64,000 nucleotides of DNA, taken from NCBI GenBank assembly GCA_045532175.1, contig JAZSFK010000028.1, positions 1 to 64,000 on the forward strand, in the 5' to 3' direction. Below the pieces are notes generated by a model. That model saw only the letters and a list, made by a program, of their open reading frames with translations, had not been told where the DNA came from and did not search any database. Position 1 is the stretch's first letter. Every line of letters begins with the position of its first letter. The position numbers and the translations under genes were made by a program. Below are positions 15,280-23,111 of the stretch, piece after piece. This DNA is from Fimenecus sp045532175 (lineage in GTDB: Bacteria > Bacillota > Clostridia > Oscillospirales > Acutalibacteraceae).

Positions 15280-18200
15280 TTGAAGAAGTTTTTAGCATTA
15301 CTCTTATCTTTAATTATATTGACAGGTTCTGTTTCACAGGGCTTGATTTCCTATGCAACAGAGATAAAACCCGAATTTTCCGTTTATGATTTTGCAGAAG
15401 ATTTGTCTGAACTTATCTGTACTTATAGTGAAGATAATGTCACAAACGAGCAAATGCGTGAGGATATCGTTGTAACTGTTGATAAATTCTTTAACAATTC
15501 ACAGGCAACAGAACTTAACGGTCTGTCATTGAATTCATTTGAAACAAGGCGACTTATTGTAAAATCAAGTAAAGAGATAGATTATTGTGGTGCGATAGAT
15601 TTTGTTAGTGGATATAATGATTTGTATATTTTGCAATATGATAGTATGACATCAGCCAAAGAAGCATATGAATACTATCTTACACTTGACTATATTGACT
15701 ATGTTGAGCCGGATATTATAATGTCGTGTCAGGGTGTAGATGATATTTTTAATGAATTTGAGCCGGAAATAATATTCCCGGAGGATGGAGTATCGGCATC
15801 CGATATTACAAATTATTTAAGTGATAAAATAGGCTTCAACGATATCAAGAATGAATTAAAAGAGAGAATAGACGACGATTATGTTCTTGTCGCCGTGATT
15901 GATAGTGGTGCTGATACGGACCATGAGCTGTTACAGGACAGAATAATTGACAGCGGTGTTAATTACAGCGGTACGGGTATTCAAAATAGTTGTGAGGATG
16001 ACTATGGCCACGGTACTCACGTTGCAGGTATTATAGCTTCTAATACACTTGATAATGTTAAAATTGAGGCATACAAGGTGCTTAATAGTTCAGGAAAGGG
16101 TTCTTTGAGCGCAATAGCTGTTACTATTGATATTGCAGTCGCAGATGGTGCTGATATTATCAATTTGAGTCTGACAGCCAAGGGCGAAAGTGAACGAATG
16201 ACGGAAGCTATCAACAATGCTGTTGCTAACGACGTGAATGTTGTTGTTGCGGCGGGAAACAATGAAGCTGACCTTGATAAACAGTATTACACTCCTGCCT
16301 GTGTTGAATCTGCAATAACGGTTAGTGCGACTGATGAAAATGCAAAATTAGCAAGTTTCTCAAACTATGACGGAACAATAGATATTGCTGCACTTGGCGT
16401 AGGAGTAAAGAGTAGTTACCTTGATAATACTTATGCAATACTAAGCGGGACTTCTATGGCAGCACCTCAGGTTGCAGCGGGACTTGCAATCGTAAAAACA
16501 GTATTTCCCGAATTGTCTATATCGGAATGTGAGGAAAAACTTGAAGAATATGCTATAAAAATATATGAACTTCCCGGTAGCAATAAATTTGGTGCAGGAT
16601 TATTGTTCCTTAAATATCTTTTAGGTGATAAACCAACTACACCGAATCCTGTATTCAGTGTTGAGGATTGCGAGTTTTCTCAGGCATTTGAGGTCGAAAT
16701 AACCTGTCCCGATGAAGATGCAACAATTTATTACCTTAAAAGCAGACTTGGGGAAGGTGATGTTGCGGATTGGGTTAATGCCAGTGAGTACACCGGACCG
16801 CTGACAATTTCAGTTGACACAAGACTTTATGCAGTTGCAATGGGTAAGGGTAAAAAGATTAGTAGCATCGTTAAGGCGGAGTATAATCGTGAGGTTAATA
16901 ATGTAGATGACGATTATGATATAAATTCCCTTGGTTACATTACAGCATATTATGGTGATGAAAATAATGTAGTTGTACCGGATACTATTAAAGGAAAAAA
17001 AGTAAAGGGAATAGCATCCTCTGCCTTTGAAAATGATAATTGGATTCGTTCAATTGTACTGCCTGATTCTGCAACAATAATAAACAGTAAAGCATTCCAA
17101 GGCTGTACGGCACTTGTTTCTGTTTCCGGTCAGGGCGTAACAACTGTTAAATCAAATTCCTTTGCTAAAAGTTCAGTTTGTTATGTAGATTTTCCAAATC
17201 TTAAGGAAATAGGGAATAAAGCCTTCCTTGATTGCTGTAATCTTGCAGATATATCTTTGTTTAATGTTGAAACCATAGGTGAATATTCATTCCAGAACAC
17301 CGTAAGTATGGAGGAACTTGACAGCTACAGTGTTTTGTCGATTGGTACTTCTGCGTTTGAGCAATCAGGGATTGAATATATCAATCTACCCAGTACAGTA
17401 GAAGTTGGGAAAAATGCTTTTGCTTCCTGCGAGAGTTTAACTTCCGCGTCAATACCTATGCTTACAGAGTTGGGTATAGGTGTGTTTAAGAATTGCACTT
17501 CCTTAAAGGAACTTGATATACCCTTGTTGGTAAATATTAAGTCAAATGCTTTAAGAAATACAGGACTTGAATTCTTCTACGGTAAAGATGTTGTGCAGAT
17601 AGATAATTATGCTTTTGCTGAAAGTGCATCCCTTGCAAGTGTTTATCTCCCGTCAACAATGTCTTCGGGAACAAATGCTTTTAAGGATTGTCGTGAACTG
17701 CAGGTGGTTACACTTCCTTCAATAGTTGAACTCAACAGTAACAGCTTTTCGAATTGTCCAAAGCTCAAAATTCTTTACTTACCATCAGTTAAATCTGTTG
17801 GTGCAGGTGCTTTTTATAACAGTTCTATAGAGTATTTGCAGTTTGAATGTGTTGAAAAAATAAATAGTCTTCCTGAAACATTAAAAGGTATCGTTCTTCC
17901 GGGTTCGTTGAACTCTATATTCGCATTGACTCCTGATACGGATTTTGTTGTTTACGGCTATGAAAATACTTATGCTGAACAATATGCACTTGAAAACGAA
18001 AAGGAATTCCAAACCATTCCTGCAATTATTTACGAAACCTATGACTTTGTCGAGGAAGACAGTAAATATATCTTTGTATACGCTCTTGGCTTTAATTGCA
18101 CCTATCAGTGGTATGAAAACGATTGCGTTTCAAATCAGGGAGGAATACCTATTGACGGTGCTGTCCATTTCTATTATGAGCCAAAAGCAGAGGATGATGC

Positions 18201-18675
18201 TGTTTCATATTACTGTGAAATAAAAAGTACAGACGGTACGTATGTAAATACAGTTACGACTCACCCTATTATAAATAAGCCTGAATACAGAACTGCGGAT
18301 TTAAGTGGGTATAACAAAGTGGTTGAAGAAGTAAATGCACTTGACAGAAACACAATCGATGAAACCTTCCTTGCGGAAATTGATGAATTATTAAGTATAG
18401 ATGTTTCAAATCTTACCTACGCAAATCAGGATATTATTGATAACATTGTTAATGAGATAGAGTTGATTTTCTCCGATATAAATAGTGGCTATCTTGTTGG
18501 CGATACAAATAACGACGGAATATTAAGTGCCTATGATGCACGTCTTGTATTACGATACGCCACAGAGATTGACAATGTTACCTCAAGAGCAAAAAGAATT
18601 TCAGACATAAATGGCGATGGTGAAGTCAGTTCAATTGATGCTCGTATGATTTTAAAACTATGCATTGAAGCATAA
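15280..18675 (+). CDS. Large secreted subtilisin-like protease with LRR region and C-terminal dockerin
   Basis: 1131 residues. Order: signal peptide (1-~27); I9-like propeptide (~90-145); S8 domain with Asp in VAVIDSGAD (D208), His in GHGTHVAG (H244) and Ser in SGTSMAAPQ (S392); a chitobiase-C-terminal-like beta domain (~455-540); BspA-type leucine-rich repeats (~555-890); an Ig-like stretch; and a type I dockerin (final ~65) with two calcium loops, DTNNDGILSAYDARLVLRY and DINGDGEVSSIDARMILKL. The dockerin implies docking to a cohesin protein encoded elsewhere. TTG 15280 is chosen because GGAG lies 8 nt upstream; GTG 15271 overlaps that site. Confidence 0.9.
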   Translation: MKKFLALLLSLIILTGSVSQGLISYATEIKPEFSVYDFAEDLSELICTYSEDNVTNEQMREDIVVTVDKFFNNSQATELNGLSLNSFETRRLIVKSSKEIDYCGAIDFVSGYNDLYILQYDSMTSAKEAYEYYLTLDYIDYVEPDIIMSCQGVDDIFNEFEPEIIFPEDGVSASDITNYLSDKIGFNDIKNELKERIDDDYVLVAVIDSGADTDHELLQDRIIDSGVNYSGTGIQNSCEDDYGHGTHVAGIIASNTLDNVKIEAYKVLNSSGKGSLSAIAVTIDIAVADGADIINLSLTAKGESERMTEAINNAVANDVNVVVAAGNNEADLDKQYYTPACVESAITVSATDENAKLASFSNYDGTIDIAALGVGVKSSYLDNTYAILSGTSMAAPQVAAGLAIVKTVFPELSISECEEKLEEYAIKIYELPGSNKFGAGLLFLKYLLGDKPTTPNPVFSVEDCEFSQAFEVEITCPDEDATIYYLKSRLGEGDVADWVNASEYTGPLTISVDTRLYAVAMGKGKKISSIVKAEYNREVNNVDDDYDINSLGYITAYYGDENNVVVPDTIKGKKVKGIASSAFENDNWIRSIVLPDSATIINSKAFQGCTALVSVSGQGVTTVKSNSFAKSSVCYVDFPNLKEIGNKAFLDCCNLADISLFNVETIGEYSFQNTVSMEELDSYSVLSIGTSAFEQSGIEYINLPSTVEVGKNAFASCESLTSASIPMLTELGIGVFKNCTSLKELDIPLLVNIKSNALRNTGLEFFYGKDVVQIDNYAFAESASLASVYLPSTMSSGTNAFKDCRELQVVTLPSIVELNSNSFSNCPKLKILYLPSVKSVGAGAFYNSSIEYLQFECVEKINSLPETLKGIVLPGSLNSIFALTPDTDFVVYGYENTYAEQYALENEKEFQTIPAIIYETYDFVEEDSKYIFVYALGFNCTYQWYENDCVSNQGGIPIDGAVHFYYEPKAEDDAVSYYCEIKSTDGTYVNTVTTHPIINKPEYRTADLSGYNKVVEEVNALDRNTIDETFLAEIDELLSIDVSNLTYANQDIIDNIVNEIELIFSDINSGYLVGDTNNDGILSAYDARLVLRYATEIDNVTSRAKRISDINGDGEVSSIDARMILKLCIEA

Positions 18676-18676
18676 C

Positions 18677-18709
18677 AAAAAGCCTTGGATATATTTCCAA
18701 GGCTTTTTT
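18677..18709. terminator. Bidirectional terminator
   Basis: AAAAAGCCTTGGA / loop / TCCAAGGCTTTTTT between two converging genes. Confidence 0.85.
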
Positions 18710-18710
18710 A

Positions 18711-19625
18711 CTACAGTTTTTCAGTTATTCTTTCGATATTTTCATCCGAGTATTCAATTTCAGATGAATATTGTCTTGCATAGTCAACAATGTCCTCAAA
18801 AGCAAGCGCACCATACTTTTTGACGTGGTATCTGCAAATCTGACCGATAAAATATGTACTGAAAATTGCAAAATGAAGTTTTCCGTTATCCGCACTGTCA
18901 AAATGACGATAAATAAAATATAAAAGTAATTTTTCAAAGACTGTATTATGTTTTTCAGGTAAAATGATATCTTCAAAATCAATAGTTTTAATATCCATCA
19001 AAAGATTTGTCCAGTTATCATCAAGTCTTTCAAGGGATAAATAAAAATCAACCCATTTATTAAAATCTATACGTTCAGTTTCTATATCTGATTCGTCTAA
19101 CAGAAGATATATTCGTTCACTTAATGAGTATTTGTCATTTTGTAAAGTGTTAAGCAGGGATTGCTTGTATTCAAGGAATAACTTTTCGTCTTCGTTGTCT
19201 ATTTTGTTATCTTGATTATCAACTGAAAATTCTAGTTTTTCTGTTTGCCCTAAAATAATTCGTCCTGCTTCTTCGCAACAAAGACCCAACCCGACTTCGG
19301 TTGATGTTTCATAAAAATTTCTGAAGCGAGGATGGTCAGCACATACCTGACAAAGTGATTTTTCTCCTAAATTTAAAATAATACCACATAAGTTATCATT
19401 GTTTAAAAATACACATCTACCCTTACCATCAAGTTTAAAAGAAGCATATCCGTCGTTGTAGCTTATTCCGTTTTTTAGTGTCCTGCTGTACTTGCCTTTG
19501 TGTCTTTTATAAATCTCCAAGGTTTCTTCGTCGATGTCAATTTCCCAGCCGATACAGCAGTTGTGATGGCATTTATTTGCGATACAATTGAATTTATTAT
19601 AGTAATTTGGAATAATAGTTTTCAT
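18711..19625 (-). CDS. FliB-like lysine N-methylase (flagellin methylase family)
   Basis: 304 residues. Cys-rich N-terminal third: FNCIANKCHHNCCIGW, GRCVFLNNDNLCGI and SLCQVCADHPRF, the pattern of the FliB family, where the Cys residues are thought to hold an Fe-S centre. In Salmonella, FliB methylates flagellin lysines. No flagellar gene is in this window, and many non-motile clostridia carry such orphan copies, so the substrate here is open. It has its own promoter, divergent from the second MFS gene. Confidence 0.8.
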   Translation of the reverse strand: MKTIIPNYYNKFNCIANKCHHNCCIGWEIDIDEETLEIYKRHKGKYSRTLKNGISYNDGYASFKLDGKGRCVFLNNDNLCGIILNLGEKSLCQVCADHPRFRNFYETSTEVGLGLCCEEAGRIILGQTEKLEFSVDNQDNKIDNEDEKLFLEYKQSLLNTLQNDKYSLSERIYLLLDESDIETERIDFNKWVDFYLSLERLDDNWTNLLMDIKTIDFEDIILPEKHNTVFEKLLLYFIYRHFDSADNGKLHFAIFSTYFIGQICRYHVKKYGALAFEDIVDYARQYSSEIEYSDENIERITEKL

Positions 19626-19654
19626 AGTATTTCTCCATATTGTTTAATATTAAC

Positions 19655-19683
19655 ATTATAAATTATATCTTTTGTCATTTCAA
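19655..19683 (-). promoter_or_regulatory. Promoter of the FliB-like gene
   Basis: Minus strand TTGAAA (19683-19678), 17-nt spacer, TATAAT (19660-19655). Confidence 0.65.
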
Positions 19684-19708
19684 TGAGGACTTTTATCTTT
19701 TTATTGTA

Positions 19709-19737
19709 TTGATAAAGAGATAAGATTGTGTTAAAAT
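19709..19737 (+). promoter_or_regulatory. Promoter of the second MFS gene
   Basis: TTGATA (19709-19714), 17-nt spacer, TAAAAT (19732-19737), extended TGT. It starts only ~26 nt beyond the divergent FliB-like promoter. Confidence 0.55.
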
Positions 19738-19763
19738 ACAGAAAAACTTTTTGGAGTGTATTT

Positions 19764-20924
19764 ATGACAACCTTACTTGTAGTTATATATATAGTTTTTG
19801 TTTCTCTTGGCTTACCGGATTCATTATTCGGTGTTTCCTGGCCTGTAATGCATCACGACTTTGGAATCGATGAAAGTTTCGCTTCAGTGTATGGTGTTAT
19901 TATGGGTGTTTGTACGGGTGGAGTAAGTTTTGTTGCGGGTAAACTTATCAGAAAATTCGGTACAGGAAAAGTAACGCTTATATCTACAATGCTCACTGTT
20001 GCAGGTCTTTTCTTTATGAGTATATCGCCGAACATTATTGTGTTGATGATAAGCTCGGTTGTTCTCGGATACGGAGCGGGTGTTATTGATACTGCCCTCA
20101 ACAATTTTGTGTCCTTACATTATAAAGCTAAACATATGAACTGGCTTCATGCTTGTTGGGGTGCCGGTGTTACGATAAGTCCTTTGATTATGTCTGCTTT
20201 TTTGACAGATGATGCAAGTTCGTGGCGTAATGGGTATCGCGTAATTACGTTGTTACAGTTATCGATTGGTATCATCATCGCTTTAACACTTAACAAATGG
20301 AAGATAGTAAAAGAGGATTTTTCTCAGGAGGAGTCAGCAGAAGAACAAAAAAGTCTATTTGAAATATTAAAGATAAAAGGCGTTATTTTAAGCGTTCTTT
20401 CCCAAGGCCTTTACTGTAGCATGGAATTTTTAATTGGTACGTGGGGTGCATCGTATCTTGTAAATGTTCACTCATTGATGCCTGATGAAGCAGCAAAATG
20501 GATTTCACTTTATTATGCCGGAATAATGCTTGGCAGAATAGTTTCAGGCTTTATTTCGATGAAGGCATCTGATAACACGATGATTCGTGGAGGTATTATT
20601 GTTTCTTGTTTGGGCATGGTTTTATTATCTGTACCATTGGATGAAATTTCCTATCTTGGATTTCTCCTTATTGGTTCAGGTTTCGGGCCTATATTCCCAA
20701 GTATTCTCCATAGTGTACCCGACAGATTTGGCAAAGAATATTCAGCAGATATAACAGGCTTCCATATGGGTGGCGCTTATGGTATAGGCTTTGCTGTTCA
20801 GCTTGTTTTTGGATTTGTTGCAACAGCAACAACATTTAAAATTACAACATTTGTTTTGCTGGGTCTTGTAGTTGCACTTTTTACTGTTAATGAAGTAACA
20901 ATATCTTTGACTCGAAAAAAATAA
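19764..20924 (+). CDS. MFS transporter, paralogue of the carrier at 949-2130
   Basis: 386 residues, ~12 hydrophobic segments. The N-terminus YIVFVSLGLPDSLFGVSWPVM closely parallels the first carrier (FVTYVGLGIPDSLFGTAWPAI). LHACWGAGVTISPLIMS matches LHCSYGVGVTLSPFLMS at the same place. ATG 19764 has GGAG 7 nt upstream; an earlier in-frame start at 19728 lies inside the -10 region and is rejected. It is followed 43 nt later by the bile-salt-hydrolase-like gene on the same strand. The substrate is unknown. Confidence 0.87.
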   Translation: MTTLLVVIYIVFVSLGLPDSLFGVSWPVMHHDFGIDESFASVYGVIMGVCTGGVSFVAGKLIRKFGTGKVTLISTMLTVAGLFFMSISPNIIVLMISSVVLGYGAGVIDTALNNFVSLHYKAKHMNWLHACWGAGVTISPLIMSAFLTDDASSWRNGYRVITLLQLSIGIIIALTLNKWKIVKEDFSQEESAEEQKSLFEILKIKGVILSVLSQGLYCSMEFLIGTWGASYLVNVHSLMPDEAAKWISLYYAGIMLGRIVSGFISMKASDNTMIRGGIIVSCLGMVLLSVPLDEISYLGFLLIGSGFGPIFPSILHSVPDRFGKEYSADITGFHMGGAYGIGFAVQLVFGFVATATTFKITTFVLLGLVVALFTVNEVTISLTRKK

Positions 20925-20967
20925 TTTTCTTTGAAGTGCATATAATAATCAAAAGGACGTGATTATT

Positions 20968-21939
20968 ATGTGTACTTCAATTTCGTTATTAACGAAAAAT
21001 CATTATTTCGGCAGAAACCTTGATATGGACTTTTCCTACGGTGAAAAGATGATTATAACACCGAGAAAGTATTTATTAAAATTTCGCATGTCGGATAGTT
21101 TAGAAAATCATTTTGCCATAATGGGAATGGGTATTGTAGCTGACAATTATCCTCTTTATTATGATGCAACAAACGAAAAGGGTCTGTCTATGGCGGGGCT
21201 TAATTTCCCCACAAGTGCTGTGTATTATGATGAAGTAAAGGATAAAAACAATATAGGTGCATTTGAACTGATTCCGTGGATTTTAAGCCAATGTTCAACC
21301 GTTGACGAGGCAAGGGATTTGCTTATGAATACGAATGTTGTGGATATTGATTTTAATGACAAATATAAAAATACGCCACTTCATTGGATGATAAGTGACA
21401 GGGATTATTCAATTACCCTTGAATGTGTGCAGGACGGAATGAAAATATATTATAATCCTGTTCACGTGCTTACGAATAATCCTGAATTTCCAATGCAGGT
21501 TTTCAATTTGAACAATTACACAAATATTACTCGTGAAGAACCTGAAACATGCTTCGCAGAAGGCTTTGACTTAAATAAATACAGTAGGGGAATGGGGGCT
21601 TTGGGCCTTCCGGGTGATTTGTCTTCAATGTCACGTTTTGTACGTGTAGCATTTACAAGACTTAATTCTGTTTGTGGTGAAAGCGAAAGCGAGAGTATAA
21701 GCCAGTTCTTTCATATTCTTGATTCTGTGTCCCAGACACAAGGTTGTGTAAGAGTAGGGGATAGCTTTGAAAAAACAGTATATTCCTCTTGCTGTAATAC
21801 CGATAAAGGTATTTACTATTACAGAACTTATAACAACAGTCAAATTTCCGCAGTTACTTTAAACAATGAAAATCTTGACAAGAATGAGTTAATCACTTAT
21901 AATCTTATCAACGAACAACAAATCAAATATCAAAACTGA
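20968..21939 (+). CDS. Choloylglycine hydrolase family enzyme (bile salt hydrolase-like)
   Basis: 323 residues, Ntn-hydrolase fold. Removal of Met1 exposes the nucleophile Cys2 (MCTSIS), which fixes the start at 20968 and excludes GTG 20959. The other known BSH active-site residues are in place: R16 and D19 (FGRNLDMDFSYGE), N79 (MAGLNFP), N171 (LTNNPEF) and R223 (SRFVRVAFTRLNS). The segment GLPGDLSSMSRFVR is close to clostridial/bifidobacterial BSH rather than the penicillin V acylases. It would cleave glycine or taurine from conjugated bile acids. No signal peptide, so it is cytoplasmic. An MFS gene lies upstream. Confidence 0.88.
   Translation: MCTSISLLTKNHYFGRNLDMDFSYGEKMIITPRKYLLKFRMSDSLENHFAIMGMGIVADNYPLYYDATNEKGLSMAGLNFPTSAVYYDEVKDKNNIGAFELIPWILSQCSTVDEARDLLMNTNVVDIDFNDKYKNTPLHWMISDRDYSITLECVQDGMKIYYNPVHVLTNNPEFPMQVFNLNNYTNITREEPETCFAEGFDLNKYSRGMGALGLPGDLSSMSRFVRVAFTRLNSVCGESESESISQFFHILDSVSQTQGCVRVGDSFEKTVYSSCCNTDKGIYYYRTYNNSQISAVTLNNENLDKNELITYNLINEQQIKYQN
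21875..21903 (+). promoter_or_regulatory. Consensus promoter inside the end of the BSH-like gene, for the pnuC leader
   Basis: TTGACA (21875-21880), exactly 17 nt, TATAAT (21898-21903): a perfect match to both consensus boxes, although the DNA also encodes ENLDKNELITYN of the hydrolase. Transcription would begin near 21910 and give a ~130-nt leader before pnuC. Confidence 0.7.
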
Positions 21940-22030
21940 ATTATTAACTGCCACCGGGTAGTGAGATGCAAAGCATCCGTTGATATGTCGTTAGGTCTTT
22001 GAAGACATATCAGACGGATGTTATTTTTTT
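21940..22030 (+). promoter_or_regulatory. Riboswitch-like leader/attenuator of pnuC (unassigned class)
   Basis: Three hairpins: ACTGCC-ACCG-GGTAGT (21947-21962); GATGC-AAA-GCATC (21965-21977); and a long one with arm CATCCGTTGATATGTC (21974-21989) pairing to GACATATCAGACGGATG (22004-22020, one bulge), followed by TTATTTTTTT. The second hairpin shares bases 21974-21977 with the long terminator arm, so the two exclude each other. Within the terminator loop a GTCTT/AAGAC hairpin offers a further alternative. The layout suggests ligand-controlled termination before pnuC. I do not recognise it as a known class. Confidence 0.6.
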
Positions 22031-22040
22031 GAGGTGAGTT

Positions 22041-22730
22041 ATGAAAAGATTACTGAATTATTTTTCAAAATTTGAAATAGGATTATGGTTATCGTCCATA
22101 TTGATAATTGTTGGTACTTTTGTGATTTTTGAAGAAAAAGACTATCTTTCTCTTATTGCCTCATTAATTGGCGCAACCTTTTTGATTCTTAATGCAAAAG
22201 GCAATCCCTTAGGACAGTTTCTCACCATAGTATTCAGTTTTATATACGGAGTTATTTCCTATCGGTTTGCGTATTATGGTGAGATGATTACATATCTTTG
22301 TATGTCGATGCCGATTGCCTTTATAGCCTTGATTTCGTGGATAAAAAATCCTTATAAGGGTAAAAAGTCAGAGGTAAAGGTTAATCGTATTTCCAAAAAA
22401 GAAATCGTTCTTATGTGGTGTATTACAATTGCGGTAACAATAGTTTTCTATTTTATATTAAAACACCTCAATACTTCAAATCTAATTCCAAGTACACTTT
22501 CTGTTACGACAAGCTTTCTTGCCTCATATCTCACTTTCCGTCGAAGTCCGTATTTTGCATTGGCTTATGCTATGAATGATATTGTGCTTATTGTTTTGTG
22601 GGTTTTGGCTTCTATTACCGATATAGCCTATTTATCAGTTGTAATATGTTTCATTGTGTTCTTTGTCAATGATATGTATGGGTTTGTCAACTGGAAGAGA
22701 ATGGAGAAAAAACAGAAAGAAAATATGTAA
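22041..22730 (+). CDS. pnuC: Nicotinamide riboside/mononucleotide transporter PnuC
   Basis: 229 residues with seven to eight hydrophobic segments. Family marks: NAKGNPLGQFLTIVFSFIYGVISY near the N-terminus, WIKNP at the loop, and the C-terminal FVNDMYGFVNWKRM. PnuC proteins import nicotinamide riboside by facilitated diffusion to feed NAD synthesis. The start ATG has GAGGTGAG upstream, right after the terminator hairpin of the leader. A pncC gene, also tied to NMN recycling, lies ~4 kb away but in another operon. A PnuT-type thiamine role is possible but less likely, as ThiT is encoded elsewhere. Confidence 0.88.
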   Translation: MKRLLNYFSKFEIGLWLSSILIIVGTFVIFEEKDYLSLIASLIGATFLILNAKGNPLGQFLTIVFSFIYGVISYRFAYYGEMITYLCMSMPIAFIALISWIKNPYKGKKSEVKVNRISKKEIVLMWCITIAVTIVFYFILKHLNTSNLIPSTLSVTTSFLASYLTFRRSPYFALAYAMNDIVLIVLWVLASITDIAYLSVVICFIVFFVNDMYGFVNWKRMEKKQKENM

Positions 22731-22737
22731 CATAAAA

Positions 22738-22769
22738 GACCGATGTTTAAATAAAACATCGGCCTTTTT
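22738..22769 (+). terminator. Terminator after pnuC
   Basis: CCGATGTTT / loop / AAACATCGG followed by CCTTTTTG. Confidence 0.8.
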
Positions 22770-22771
22770 GT

Positions 22772-23053
22772 TTAGTTGGTAATGTCTCTTATTCCGTTTC
22801 CTAAACCTTCTGCAACATCTGATGCTGCTTCGCCTGCACCACCAACAATATCTGATGCAGCTTCACCCATATCTGACGCTGCTTCACTCATATTGTCTTT
22901 AAGAGTGCTTCCCTCATTGTTATTAGTTGCTTTTTCCGTGGAATTTGCCGTATTGTTTTCTGTGATTTTACCATCGTCGGCATTGCCACAACCGGTCAGA
23001 AACAGACAGGTAAGGATAGTCACAACAAGAGTAATTATAATAGCTTTTTTCAT
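22772..23053 (-). CDS. Small lipoprotein with EAASD repeats
   Basis: 93 residues. The N-terminal KKAIIITLVVTILTCLFLTGC is a lipoprotein signal with lipobox LTGC, so the mature protein is anchored outside the membrane. A polar Asn/Thr linker is followed by three EAASD units (residues ~58-82) interspersed with Gly, which suggests a short amphipathic helix or linker. No recognised domain. It lies 58 nt downstream of ypeB on the same strand and has an AGGAGGT ribosome site, so it may be co-transcribed. Confidence 0.7.
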   Translation of the reverse strand: MKKAIIITLVVTILTCLFLTGCGNADDGKITENNTANSTEKATNNNEGSTLKDNMSEAASDMGEAASDIVGGAGEAASDVAEGLGNGIRDITN

Positions 23054-23111
23054 AATGTTTACCTCCTTAAAAATATGTGTTTATATTATTTCACATTATT
23101 TGTATAATATT

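Noticed and set aside
21940..22030. Naming the pnuC leader as NAD+-II or TPP riboswitch.
   Set aside because: No TPP core (CTGAGA or ACCTGAT) is present, and I cannot match the NAD+-II consensus from memory; left unassigned.
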